From positions 124,001 through 188,000 of the forward strand of contig NZ_BDAU01000009.1 of assembly GCF_001612615.1 (NCBI RefSeq): a stretch of DNA of 64,000 nucleotides, read 5' to 3'. The notes beneath the pieces are model-generated. The model was not told the origin of the DNA and did not search any database. It saw nothing but the letters and a program-made list of their open reading frames with translations. The position numbers and the translations under genes were made by a program. This document shows positions 10,401 to 19,863 of the stretch, in pieces (position 1 is the first letter of the stretch; the number at the start of each line of letters is the position of its first letter). This DNA is from Nocardia amikacinitolerans NBRC 108937. Lineage in GTDB: Bacteria; Actinomycetota; Actinomycetes; Mycobacteriales; Mycobacteriaceae.

Positions 10401-11032
10401 ACTTGGCCACGCTCGGCAAGGTGAACCCGCTGGCGCTGGAGGAGTTCGCGGCGCTCGAGGAGCGCTACAACTTCCTGTCCACGCAGCTCGAGGACGTCAA
10501 GAACGCGCGAAAGGACCTGCTCGACGTCGTCGCCGAGGTGGACGCGCGCATCCTGCAGGTCTTCACCGAGGCCTACGCCGACGTCGAGCGCGAGTTCGTC
10601 CAGGTGTTCGCCAAGCTGTTCCCCGGCGGCGAGGGCAGGCTGCTGCTCACCGATCCGTCGGACATGCTCACCACCGGCATCGAGGTGGAGGCCCGTCCGC
10701 CGGGCAAGAAGGTCAAGCGGCTTTCACTGCTGTCCGGCGGTGAGAAGTCGCTGACCGCGGTCGCGCTGCTGGTCGCCATCTTCCGCGCCCGACCCTCGCC
10801 GTTCTACGTCATGGACGAGGTCGAGGCCGCACTGGACGACACCAACCTGCGCAGGCTGATCGGGCTGTTCGAACAGCTGCGGGAGAAGAGCCAGCTGATC
10901 GTGATCACGCACCAGAAGCCGACCATGGAGATCGCCGACGCGCTCTACGGCGTGAGCATGCGCGGCGACGGCATCACTCAGGTCATTTCGCAGCGACTTC
11001 GCGGCGAGAACCTCGCGCCCGCGCCCGCCTAG
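7418..11032 (+). CDS. smc: Chromosome segregation ATPase Smc
   Basis: The 1204-aa product is the Smc subunit of condensin, which loads with ScpA/ScpB and organises the chromosome. The N-terminus reads [15 protein letters not shown] with Walker [10 protein letters not shown] at about residues 33-41. Long coiled coils flank a hinge at about 505-650. The C-terminal head carries the [10 protein letters not shown] signature and Walker [14 protein letters not shown]. The TTG at 7418 is the likely start: it gives the usual family N-terminus, has GGAAAGG 9 nt upstream, and yields the typical ~1200-aa length. The open frame back to 7124 has no family support. The order smc then ftsY is conserved in the group, although a regulator island lies between them here. 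Confidence 0.97.
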   Translation: MHLKSLTLKGFKSFASATTLRFEPGITCVVGPNGSGKSNVVDALTWVMGEQGAKALRGGKMQDVIFAGTAGRAPLGRAEVTLTIDNSDGALPIDYAEVSITRRMFRDGAGEYEINGSSCRLMDVQELLSDSGIGREMHVIVGQGQLSAILESRPEDRRAFVEEAAGVLKHRKRKEKAVRKLEAMQANLARLTDLTTELRRQLKPLGRQAEVARRAQTVQADLRDARLRLAADDLVTRRGELESQQSKEAYAREQQITVQSELDAANAALAQQEFQLSKLTPSAEAAAQIWFQLSALAERVNATIRIAEDRARHLHAESPVGTGRDPDQLEAEADRVEAEEAELREAVEIAVETLEAAREQLAEREYAAKAAEQAHLAAVRAIADRREGLARLSGKVDTLRTRAQSVDAEIARLSVAIAEARHRGEAAQAEFDSVQDELGELDAGEEGLDAQHEHAVQALELADQRVTELREQDRDASKRVASLSARIEALGMGLARRDGAAWLLENRADGLLGALSGLLRVHTGFEAAVAAALGPLADAVAADTEDSAHAAVRALKEADGGRAALVFGATHAARATGGVLPGSARWLVDVVECPDSVRAAIGALTAGIAVVDDLAAATELVAARPELRVVTRDGDLTGTGWLLGGSDRAPSQLEIQADIDAAKTELVAAQRHAEELEAALSGALAEQADRKESVDHALLALHESDQALMAIYDRLGRLGQAARAAQTDSDRLAAQRTEAESAREEALASLAELEDRLRHAELEQSEIDADGVGAAGTDTAGRDREEAAAALAEARSMEVEARLAVRTAEERAESVRGKADSLRRAARAEREARARAERAHAARRQAAAVAAAVAESGARVAGELEKVVAEAGARRDDLVRRRTECAAQVEQVKERVRALSTQLAQLTDAVHRDEVAKAQAALRIEQLEATIAEQFGIALNDLIAEYGPDVPLPPSPLEMAEYEQAKERGEQVSAPQPMPYDRASQERRAKRAEKDLATLGKVNPLALEEFAALEERYNFLSTQLEDVKNARKDLLDVVAEVDARILQVFTEAYADVEREFVQVFAKLFPGGEGRLLLTDPSDMLTTGIEVEARPPGKKVKRLSLLSGGEKSLTAVALLVAIFRARPSPFYVMDEVEAALDDTNLRRLIGLFEQLREKSQLIVITHQKPTMEIADALYGVSMRGDGITQVISQRLRGENLAPAPA

Positions 11033-11058
11033 GCGAAACGCCGGCCTCGCGATCCCGG

Positions 11059-12039
11059 CTAGACGGAGATCCCGGCGTCGATCACCTGGTCGACCGAGCG
11101 GCGCGGGGTCAACGGGAGCGGCGCGACGCTGGTCGGCATGAAGCCGAGGCGAACCATCGCCTGCGGGTGGGCGCAATCCAGCAGCACGTCGGATCGGATC
11201 GCGGAGCGCAATTCGGCCATGCCGAGCGGTTCGGTCTGCAGGCAGCTGGCCATGCCGAGACTGGTCGCGGTGAGCAGCAACGCGCTGGCTGCCTCGCCCG
11301 CGCGCAGTGCGGAGCGGGGGTCGTCCGCGGCGGTGCCGACCACCAGCCATTCGGAGCCGTCGTTCTCGAACGGAGTGTCGGCGAGTTCCGGGTCGAGGAA
11401 GACCCGCTGCGAGACGTCGTCGTCGGGACGCGGACGCGGGGTGTTGGCGGCGGGGACGCCGTCGGCGGTGCCGTGCCTGCCGCTCCACGCGGCGAGTTCC
11501 GCGAGGTAGGCGCGATCGCGGGCGTGCCTGGCTCCCGCGGCGCGCGTCACACGGGCCAGCGGCGCGCGCATCGGCGGCGGAACCACCCGCGCCACCGCGC
11601 CGAACGGCACCGCGCGCTCGGCCACCTGGCGCAGCCTGCCGTAGGGAACACGGCGGTCGCAGTAGCGCCTGCGGTCGGATTGCCGGTGCAGGATGGCGGC
11701 GCCGAGGTCGATGTCGTCGCGGGACGGGCTGTCGGCGCTCACCGTGATGCGGGCCAAATGATCGTGGTCGACCGGATTCGGCAGGTAGTCCACCTCGGCG
11801 GACCAGCCGTGCAGCGCGAGCGCCACGCGCAGGTGGTGCAGCGCCGCGCCGCAGCTGAGCAGCAGCGCGCGGCCGGTCGGGTCGGTCGAGGGGAGCCGCC
11901 TGGTGGGGTCGGCGTACAGGTCGACGAACTGTTCTTCCAGTCGCCATCGCCACGGTTGGGTGTTGTGTACCGACGGTGCGCGGACCGCCATCGCCACGGC
12001 GTTTTCGAAGACCTCAGCGGTGGGTTGCCGATCGGTCAT
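11059..12039 (-). CDS. Acg-type nitroreductase family protein
   Basis: The 326-aa product carries the RAPSVHNTQPWRW motif near the N-terminus, typical of the FMN-binding nitroreductase group that includes the mycobacterial Acg/Rv2032 proteins. A second family-like stretch, DIDLGAAILHRQSDRR, lies mid-protein. Acg-like proteins have half-site duplications and often lack normal nitroreductase activity; they have been proposed to sequester flavin. ATG 12039 is chosen because family similarity begins there and GGAAGGA lies about 12 nt upstream; an in-frame ATG at 12105 would add 22 unlike residues. The gene converges on smc. The substrate is unknown. Confidence 0.85.
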   Translation of the reverse strand: MTDRQPTAEVFENAVAMAVRAPSVHNTQPWRWRLEEQFVDLYADPTRRLPSTDPTGRALLLSCGAALHHLRVALALHGWSAEVDYLPNPVDHDHLARITVSADSPSRDDIDLGAAILHRQSDRRRYCDRRVPYGRLRQVAERAVPFGAVARVVPPPMRAPLARVTRAAGARHARDRAYLAELAAWSGRHGTADGVPAANTPRPRPDDDVSQRVFLDPELADTPFENDGSEWLVVGTAADDPRSALRAGEAASALLLTATSLGMASCLQTEPLGMAELRSAIRSDVLLDCAHPQAMVRLGFMPTSVAPLPLTPRRSVDQVIDAGISV

Positions 12040-12176
12040 GAATTCGAGTAGTCCTTCCGGGTCGGCGGCGATCGGAGCGCCGCGGTTGTTTCCGGCCTGA
12101 AGCAATCCTCTCAGTCTGAAACAGGCGAAACCCAGAAGATAATTTCTTCGGGAGATATGTCACATAGCTATGGACT

Positions 12177-13061
12177 TCAGCTTCGAGTCGGCGCGGGAAA
12201 GCGGTGCGGTTGCCACATGCGCCCCTCGGTGGCGGCGATCGCGTTGCCGAATTGCACGTCGGCGAAGTGGCATCCGTAGCCCAATGTGCCCGGCACGGCG
12301 AGTTCTTCGACCAAGCCGTGTCGCACGTCCGCCGAACACATCGGGTCGTGATCGACAACGGCCGACAGTTCCGGGTGGGCGATCTGCAGCGACGAGTGCA
12401 GCGCGTCGCCGAACGCGATGAGCCGCTGTCCGACGAAGCCGATGACGAACCCGGTGTGGCCGACCGTGTGGCCGGGCAGCGCCCGCACCCGCACGCCAGG
12501 AAAGATCTCGTCGCCGTCGGCGACGGTGCGGACCTGATGGGCGAACACGTCCAGCATCTCGGCGGTGGTGCCCGCGGCGGCGGCGAGCGCACGATGGTGC
12601 CACTCGTCTTCCGAGACCAGCACCCGGGCGTGCGCGAACGGCGGCCTGCGTGCGCCGGGGGCGGCCTGCCACAGCCAGCCGAAATGGTCGGCGTGCAGGT
12701 GGGTGAGGGCGACCGTCTCGATCTCGGCGGGGTCGCGGCCGACCTGGGCGAGGCTGTCCAGCAGCCCGCCGCCGCGCAGGATGCCGACTCCCGTCCGGAA
12801 GGTGAGCGGACCGAAACCGGCGTCTATCAGCATCGCCCGCTCGCGGTATTCGATCAGCAGACCGCCGACGCTGCCGACGAAGGCGTCGGCGTCGAGGTAC
12901 TCGCTGTGCCTGCTCCAGAATCCGTCGGGCGCGGTCGGCAGCCACGCGCGCGCGTTCATGGTGGTCAGACCGTCGGGCAGGTAGGTGACCCGGAGCGGAC
13001 CGACGTGCACGGTGCGGATCGGGGCGGGTTGGGTCAAACGCTCGGCGACGGTGGTGGTCAT
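12177..13061 (-). CDS. MBL-fold metallo-hydrolase
   Basis: The 294-aa product contains the metal-binding signature THLHADHFG at about residues 119-127, preceded by an MLIDAGFG strand. Later histidines (ALPGHTVGHTG and GDALHSS) complete the site. It lacks an obvious signal peptide, so it should act in the cytoplasm. The architecture fits the broad lactonase/glyoxalase II-like branch of the MBL fold; the substrate cannot be assigned. The gene runs on the same strand as the nitroreductase downstream (137-nt gap) and NmrA upstream, but gaps of 137-242 nt make separate transcription likely. Confidence 0.87.
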   Translation of the reverse strand: MTTTVAERLTQPAPIRTVHVGPLRVTYLPDGLTTMNARAWLPTAPDGFWSRHSEYLDADAFVGSVGGLLIEYRERAMLIDAGFGPLTFRTGVGILRGGGLLDSLAQVGRDPAEIETVALTHLHADHFGWLWQAAPGARRPPFAHARVLVSEDEWHHRALAAAAGTTAEMLDVFAHQVRTVADGDEIFPGVRVRALPGHTVGHTGFVIGFVGQRLIAFGDALHSSLQIAHPELSAVVDHDPMCSADVRHGLVEELAVPGTLGYGCHFADVQFGNAIAATEGRMWQPHRFPAPTRS

Positions 13062-13303
13062 CGCGTCTCGGCTTTCACTGGCGTTCGGTGCGGAGGTGCT
13101 ACGACTCTATCCATGTTTCGGCGCCGTGTCGCCGCGAACTGAAATCGAATATCGCTGTCGTAGAACGTTTCTCGCCGGGTCGTGTGCCGGGTGACCGGCA
13201 TTGCCGTCGCCCGACGGCCCGCAGCGCCGCCTCGCCGGTACCGGCCGGGCGGCGCTGGGCGCAGAGTCGCGGTGCGAAGGCCGCGCCGTCCTACTCGCGC
13301 GAA

Positions 13304-14221
13304 TCAGCTTGTGACGCTGTCCTTCTGCGTGTCGAGCAGCGCCGTGATCCGGTCGGCTCCGCCGGACGCGAGCCAGGCGTCCAGGGTTTGCAGGCCGGGA
13401 TGCAGTTCGCGCAGCGCGGGAATGTCGGCGTGCCAACCACCGGTCTTCCGCGTCACCCGCCACACGGTGCCGATCTCGGGTCCGATCGCGTCCGCTTCGG
13501 CCTCGCCCACCTCTTCGTACCGCACCTCGTGCCCGATGGCGCGGGAGATCGTCGCCGCGGCGTCGACGGGAGTGATTGCCTCGCCTGCCAATTCGAGGAT
13601 GTGCCCGTGGAAGCGGTCCGGATCGGCGAAGGCCAGTGCGGCGAACACCGCGACATCGGCGACCGCGATCATCTGCAGCGGCCGGTCGGCGGCGAACAGG
13701 TGACGGTGCACGCCGTCGGCGATGCCGTCCACCGGAGAACCCTGGAGCAGATAGTTCTCCATGAACCGGACCGGGCGCAGCACGGTGTAGCGGAGGCCGC
13801 TCGTGGTCACGGCCTCCTCGATGCGCTGTTTGCCGTGCACACCCCACGCGGCGGGTTCGCCCATCGAGGCGACGCCGGTGAACACGATGTGGTCGACTCC
13901 GGCGGTGCGCGCCGCGTCGACCAGTGCGACGCCGCGCTCGGCCTCGAGGTCGCCGTCCCATCCCTCGGCGCGGTAAGTCGCTGGGGGAACGGCGAATACG
14001 CCGCGTGCGCCGGTCGCGGCTTTCACCAAAGTATCCGGTGCGTCGAAATCGCCGATCGCCAATTCGGCGCCCAGCTCGGCCAGTGCCTTGGCGGCCGGTG
14101 CGTCGGGGTCGCGCACCAGGGCGCGTACCGGAACTCCGTCGGCGAGGAGTCGCCGGGCGGTGGCGCCGCCCTGCTGTCCGGTGCTTCCGGTGACGAGAAT
14201 CGGGTCGTGCTGAGCGGACAT
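13304..14221 (-). CDS. NmrA-like NAD(P)-binding protein
   Basis: The 305-aa product opens with the Rossmann motif VTGSTGQQGGATARRLL (TGxxGxxG) and has the NmrA-type body (RALVRDPDAPAA, GVFAVPPATY, VDHIVFTGVAS, YTVLRPVRFMENYL). NmrA-like proteins sense NAD(P) redox state or act as atypical short-chain reductases. No YxxxK catalytic pair is placed as in classical SDRs. It is divergent from the adjacent TetR gene across a 107-nt gap with an inverted repeat, so TetR control is likely. This gives a regulator/target pair of the QorB or NAD(P)H-binding type. Confidence 0.88.
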   Translation of the reverse strand: MSAQHDPILVTGSTGQQGGATARRLLADGVPVRALVRDPDAPAAKALAELGAELAIGDFDAPDTLVKAATGARGVFAVPPATYRAEGWDGDLEAERGVALVDAARTAGVDHIVFTGVASMGEPAAWGVHGKQRIEEAVTTSGLRYTVLRPVRFMENYLLQGSPVDGIADGVHRHLFAADRPLQMIAVADVAVFAALAFADPDRFHGHILELAGEAITPVDAAATISRAIGHEVRYEEVGEAEADAIGPEIGTVWRVTRKTGGWHADIPALRELHPGLQTLDAWLASGGADRITALLDTQKDSVTS

Positions 14222-14248
14222 GTTCGCCTTACCTGCTCTCGATAGAAT

Positions 14249-14264
14249 CGGGTCGGTCGACCCG
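14249..14264. promoter_or_regulatory. Candidate TetR operator between nmrA-like and tetR genes
   Basis: CGGGTC-GGTC-GACCCG is a perfect 6-bp inverted repeat with a 4-nt spacer in the divergent intergenic region. The half-site TCGACCCGCTT recurs once more at about 14286. The position fits an operator that controls both genes. Binding is inferred, not shown. Confidence 0.55.
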
Positions 14265-14328
14265 CTTTCGGACGTTACGGGTGGTTCGACCCGCTTCGCC
14301 AGGCGCTCGACGGAAGGTGCGTAACGAA

Positions 14329-15111
14329 ATGGTGGTCTCGCCCGGCCCCTCCACCCTCGTGGCGCGTGCCGACGCGCAACGCAACCGCGCGCTCGTGCTC
14401 GCCGCCGCGCAGCGGGCCTTTGCCGAACGCGGCGCCGCGGTGACGCTGGCCGAGGTCGCGCGCCGCGCGGGTGTCGGCGCGGGGACGGTCTACCGGCACT
14501 TCCCGACGAAAACCGATCTGCTGGAAGCGGTCATGCAACAGCGCGTCGACCGGCTGGCCCGGCTGGCCGCCGAGCAGGTGGGGGCGCGAGATCCCGGCGC
14601 GGCGTTCTTCGCGGTGTGCGCGGATGTGGTGTGGTCCACGCCGCGCAACCAGGCGCTCTGCGAGATGGTGCAGTCCGACGACGGCTGGCCGCGCACCCTG
14701 ATGCGCAGTGCGGGTGAGCGTTTCCACCGCGCGCTCGAGGCGCTACTGCTGGCGGCGCAGCGGCAGGGTTCGGTCCGCGCCGACATCGCGGTGGCCGATG
14801 TGCTCGACGTCTTCACCGGATGCGTTGCCATCCAACGTAATCGGCCCGCCGACGCCGAACTGGCGCCCGCGGTGGTCATCCTGCTCGACGCGCTGCGCGC
14901 CACGCCGAGCGCCGGGGGTGTAACGAAATTACGGACCGCCCCGGAAATGCGTGACGAAACCGACGCCCGTAACGAAACGGGGGCCGGTCCGCGCTGCCCT
15001 GTCTGCGGGGCGACACTGGCCGAGCTGGGAGCTGGACGCCCGCGCCGCTACTGCTCGGCGGCCTGTCGGCAGAAAGCGCACCGTTCCCGCGCCGCCGCGC
15101 GCCGCCGCTGA
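14329..15111 (+). CDS. TetR-family regulator with C-terminal Cys-rich cluster
   Basis: The 260-aa product has an N-terminal TetR DNA-binding domain (LVLAAAQRAFAERG, then VARRAGVGAGTVYRHFPTK) and an all-helical ligand domain. After about residue 200 comes an unusual tail: CPVCGATL, a GRPRRYCSAACRQKAH stretch and a basic end. The four Cys in CxxC/CxxxC pattern look like a small zinc-binding module seen at the end of some actinobacterial proteins. ATG 14329 follows a GAAGG about 12 nt upstream; GTG 14281 is a weaker option. GTAACGAAA occurs just before the start and again in the tail-coding DNA. It is divergent from the NmrA-like gene, which is its probable target. Confidence 0.88.
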   Translation: MVVSPGPSTLVARADAQRNRALVLAAAQRAFAERGAAVTLAEVARRAGVGAGTVYRHFPTKTDLLEAVMQQRVDRLARLAAEQVGARDPGAAFFAVCADVVWSTPRNQALCEMVQSDDGWPRTLMRSAGERFHRALEALLLAAQRQGSVRADIAVADVLDVFTGCVAIQRNRPADAELAPAVVILLDALRATPSAGGVTKLRTAPEMRDETDARNETGAGPRCPVCGATLAELGAGRPRRYCSAACRQKAHRSRAAARRR

Positions 15112-15166
15112 ACGGCCGGGGTCTCACGTCCCGCTGAAGTCGATCCGGTGCTTCGAGTGCTGTTCT

Positions 15167-15475
15167 TATAGACCCGCTGGGCGCACGTCTGATAGACCCG
15201 CTGGCGCACCGGTCTGATAGATGTCCCGGGCGCATCGTGCTGATCGTCGGTTCGGCCCGGTGCGGGAACTCGGCGGCCTCGAGAGCAGGCGAACGAGCTC
15301 TGTTTCGATGCTGTTCTCCGGGCGGTGCCCACAACGGGGAGGAAACCGCCGGTTGATGACCGTGCTGATCATTGGTCCGCTCCGGTGCGGGAATTCCGCG
15401 GTTACGAGGGCAGCCGAATGATCCCGGTTCTCCGGGCGGTGCCCAGGGCGGGAACTAGACCGCCGGATGACGTCG
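15167..15475. repeat. Intergenic repeat cluster (25-bp and ~120-bp direct repeats)
   Basis: The 379-nt gap between tetR and DUF2237 holds no supported gene. It contains a 25-bp unit (tatagacccgctggGCGCA) at 15167 and 15192 with a degenerate third copy at 15217. A ~120-bp imperfect direct repeat follows, with copies from about 15233 and 15361 sharing GTGCTGATC, CCGGTGCGGGAA and TTCTCCGGGCGGTGCCCA. Repeat lengths do not keep a frame, which argues against coding. Confidence 0.7.
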
Positions 15476-15490
15476 GTGGGGTTGTGACCG

Positions 15491-15880
15491 CTACAGCAGG
15501 TCGCTCACGTCGTCGGGAACGTCGACCGCGTACTTGCGCAGGATGTCCATCGAGATCACTTCGAGGGCGTTCTCGTGGGTGGCCGCGAGCACGACGGGCG
15601 CGGCGACACCGTCCTCGTGGGCGTGCAGCCAGCGCACCGCGACCACGCACCACCGGTCGCCCGGCTGCAGTCCGGGGAAGTTGTTCTCCGGGCGCGGCGT
15701 ACTCAGGTCGTTGCCGATGGACGCCTGATGTTCGAGGAACTCGGCCGTGACGACGGTGCACACGGTGTGGCTGCCCAGATCCTCCGGCCCGGTGCTGCAG
15801 CAGCCGTCCCGGTAGAAACCGGTCAGAGGATCGGTGCCGCACTCTTCCAGCGGCCCCCCAAGCACGTTTCGATCGGTCAC
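15491..15880 (-). CDS. DUF2237 family protein
   Basis: This 129-aa protein matches the small, soluble DUF2237 family: MTDRNVLGGPLEECGTDPLTG at the start, GFYRDGCCSTGPEDLGSHTVC and GDRWCVVAVRW in the middle. Conserved cysteines (CG, CC, C) suggest a metal or redox role, but none is established for the family. The GTG start at 15880 has a TAGGAT hexamer 7 nt upstream and no ribosome binding site, which suggests a leaderless transcript. It is divergent from ftsY. Confidence 0.85.
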   Translation of the reverse strand: MTDRNVLGGPLEECGTDPLTGFYRDGCCSTGPEDLGSHTVCTVVTAEFLEHQASIGNDLSTPRPENNFPGLQPGDRWCVVAVRWLHAHEDGVAAPVVLAATHENALEVISMDILRKYAVDVPDDVSDLL

Positions 15881-15887
15881 GTCGCCG

Positions 15888-15893
15888 ATCCTA
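15888..15893 (-). promoter_or_regulatory. -10 element for DUF2237 gene (leaderless start)
   Basis: On the minus strand TAGGAT precedes GTG by 7 nt. Transcription would begin at or next to the start codon. Confidence 0.5.
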
Positions 15894-16043
15894 TTGTCAG
15901 TTCGCGAGAAGTTCCGCAGGACAAGAAATCTCGGGGGCTGTGTCTACGCCTCGCGCGCGGCGTGCTATGTGCACGGCCTTTCCGGCACCGCGACCGAGCG
16001 GCCCTGTCCAGCGGCGATGCGGAGTTCTGCAAGGATGGTCGGC

Positions 16044-17696
16044 GTGAGTTCCGAAGCCTGGATTCTGATAGCCGCGATCGCCGCCCTGCTCGTTGTGGCG
16101 TTCGTCGCCGGATTCGTCCTGTACAAGCGCCGCCGCGTCTCGATCACGGCGCCGAAGCCGGAGAAGGAGCTGACCGACCGGTCGGGCGGCTACACGGCGT
16201 CGGGCGGGTTCACCTTCAGCCAGGGCGGCGCGGCCACCGCGACACGCCCGGAACCGACCCTGGAACGAACCGATACCGAGGGCCAGCCGCACGTCGGCGA
16301 CGACGCGGCGATTCCGCGCGACGCGCCGCGGCGCGGCATCACCAACGTGCCGCTGCCGGACGGCGACGTTCTCACCAGGCCGGAGGGGTCGGCCACCGCG
16401 CCCGTCGAACCGGAACAGGCGGACGCGACAGAGGCTCCCACCGCGGACCTCGCTCCCGAATCGCAGGCAGCCGATACGCAGGCTCCGACCGACACGCCCA
16501 TCGACACACAGGCACCTGTCGACACACAGGCACCTGTCGACACACAGGCCCCCGCCGACACGCAGGTCCCGACCGACACGCAGGTCCCGACCGACGCGCA
16601 GCCCACCGAGCAGGCCCCGGTCGAGCAGTCCTCGGTCGCCCCGAGCGCCGAGCCGAAGACCCCGGTCGACCAGCCCGCGTCCGACACAGAACTCACCGAG
16701 CCCCCCGCGACCGTGGAACCCGCGGTGCCCGACACCGCGGCCGCCGCCGAGACCGCCCCCGCGCTCGAGGAGATCGAACCCACCGCGGGCCGCATGGTCC
16801 GCCTCCGCGGCCGCCTATCCCGCTCGCAGAACGCGGTGGGCAAGAGCCTGCTCGGCCTGCTCGGCGGCGGCGACCTGGACGAGGACTCCTGGGAGGAGAT
16901 CGAGGACACTCTGGTCCTCGCCGATCTCGGCACCGCGAGCACCACCGCCGTCGTCGCCCGCTTGCGCGAGGAAATGGCCGCGCGCAGCGTGCGCACCACC
17001 GATCAGGCCAGGGCCGTCCTGCGCGACGTGCTCGTCGAGGCGCTGCGCCCCGAACTGGACCGTTCCATCCGCGCGCTGCCGCACGCGGACCATCCGTCGA
17101 TCCTGCTGGTCGTCGGCGTCAACGGCACCGGAAAGACCACCACCACCGGCAAGCTGGCCCGGGTCCTCGTCGCCGACGGCCGCCGGGTGCTGCTCGGCGC
17201 GGCCGACACCTTCCGCGCCGCGGCCGCCGACCAGCTGCAGACCTGGGGCGAGCGAGTCGGTGCGGAGACTGTGCGCGGCAAGGAGGGCGCCGACCCCGCC
17301 GCGGTCGCGTTCGACGCGGTCAGCGCGGGCATCGAGCGCGGTGTCGACGTGGTGCTCGTGGACACCGCGGGCCGCCTGCACACCAAGACCGGCCTGATGG
17401 ACGAGCTTGGCAAGGTCAAGCGCGTCGTGGAGAAGAAGGCCGAGGTCGACGAGGTCCTGCTGGTGCTCGACGCCACCGTCGGGCAGAACGGCCTGATGCA
17501 GGCGCGGGTGTTCGCCGAGGTCGTCGACATCAGCGGCGTTGTGCTCACCAAGCTGGACGGCACCGCCAAGGGCGGCATCGTCTTCCAGGTGCAGCACGAG
17601 CTCGGCGTCCCGGTGAAACTGGTCGGTCTCGGCGAAGGCGCGGACGATCTGGCTCCGTTCGAGCCCGGCGCCTTCGTGGACGCGCTGCTCGGCTGA
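16044..17696 (+). CDS. ftsY: Signal recognition particle receptor FtsY
   Basis: FtsY docks the Ffh-ribosome complex at the membrane and hydrolyses GTP in step with Ffh. The 550-aa product starts with one TM helix (residues ~5-24, ILIAAIAALLVVAFVAGF) and then a basic stretch. A ~200-residue acidic linker precedes the NG domain, which has GVNGTGKTT at 358-366, DTFRAAA, DTAGR and TKLDGTAKGG. GTG 16044 is chosen because AAGGA lies 8 nt upstream and it matches family N-termini. ATG 16035 is a close alternative. The linker contains about six copies of a six-residue unit (DTQAPV/DTQVPT) encoded by 18-bp repeats at about 16480-16610. This makes the protein far longer than the ~420 aa of mycobacterial FtsY. 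Confidence 0.97.
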   Translation: MSSEAWILIAAIAALLVVAFVAGFVLYKRRRVSITAPKPEKELTDRSGGYTASGGFTFSQGGAATATRPEPTLERTDTEGQPHVGDDAAIPRDAPRRGITNVPLPDGDVLTRPEGSATAPVEPEQADATEAPTADLAPESQAADTQAPTDTPIDTQAPVDTQAPVDTQAPADTQVPTDTQVPTDAQPTEQAPVEQSSVAPSAEPKTPVDQPASDTELTEPPATVEPAVPDTAAAAETAPALEEIEPTAGRMVRLRGRLSRSQNAVGKSLLGLLGGGDLDEDSWEEIEDTLVLADLGTASTTAVVARLREEMAARSVRTTDQARAVLRDVLVEALRPELDRSIRALPHADHPSILLVVGVNGTGKTTTTGKLARVLVADGRRVLLGAADTFRAAAADQLQTWGERVGAETVRGKEGADPAAVAFDAVSAGIERGVDVVLVDTAGRLHTKTGLMDELGKVKRVVEKKAEVDEVLLVLDATVGQNGLMQARVFAEVVDISGVVLTKLDGTAKGGIVFQVQHELGVPVKLVGLGEGADDLAPFEPGAFVDALLG

Positions 17697-17712
17697 GCCG
17701 AGGAATCGTTCG

Positions 17713-17742
17713 ACGGCCGAGCGGGACCGCCCGCTCGGCCGT
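17713..17742 (+). terminator. Terminator after ftsY
   Basis: A 13-bp perfect stem, ACGGCCGAGCGGG/CCCGCTCGGCCGT, with a 4-nt loop begins 17 nt after the ftsY stop and is followed by TCCTCGTTT. An outer AGGAA/TTCCT pair could extend it. Confidence 0.8.
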
Positions 17743-17980
17743 TCCTCGTTTGCGCATCGATAGCGGACGATCTCGGCCCGCGACCGCCCCGGCGTTCTTT
17801 CTCTCGAGACTTCCGCTCCCGCCCTCGAGACTTCCGCCGCGCCGAGCGGTGAACGGAAAGTTTGCGGCGCTGAACTCACCGGTAACCTCTCCTCGCGGTG
17901 CGCCGAAACAAAGCTCACAACCTCGGGGAAACACGCGGTGCACAGCACGAAACGTGGAAGCAACACAACCGCGCCATCCG

Positions 17981-18018
17981 TTCACGCAGGCGAAACACGA
18001 CAGCTCAACGGATGAAAC
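17981..18018 (+). promoter_or_regulatory. GlnR-type box upstream of amt-glnB-glnD
   Basis: TTCAC-n6-GAAAC-n6-GCTCA-n6-GAAAC fits the actinobacterial GlnR consensus (gTnAC-n6-GaAAC, repeated) at three of four elements, including both GAAAC boxes with exact 22-bp spacing. Further GAAAC copies at 17905, 17928 and 17949 have 21-23-bp spacing and could form a second, weaker site. The box ends 72 nt before the amt start. GlnR activates amt-glnB-glnD under nitrogen limitation in related genera. The rest of the 394-nt gap shows no gene. Confidence 0.7.
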
Positions 18019-18090
18019 ACCGAATGGCGACCCTTCTGTGCAGGTCCATTTGCCGAAGGCGGCTGGGCCCGAGATGAGGAGGACTTCAAG

Positions 18091-19780
<1,690 letters not shown>

Positions 19781-19797
19781 GCGGAGACAGATGAGCG

Positions 19798-19839
19798 GCG
19801 GCCCCGCTCCCACCGGAGACCCGGTCGGGGCGGGGCCGC
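19798..19839 (+). terminator. Hairpin between glnB and glnD
   Basis: GCGGCCCCGCTCC pairs with GGGGCGGGGCCGC (13 positions, one wobble/mismatch) across a 16-nt loop. It lacks a T-tract and may attenuate rather than end transcription, lowering glnD relative to amt-glnB. Confidence 0.55.
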
Positions 19840-19863
19840 ACGCATCGAAATGGGCGGTGGGTT

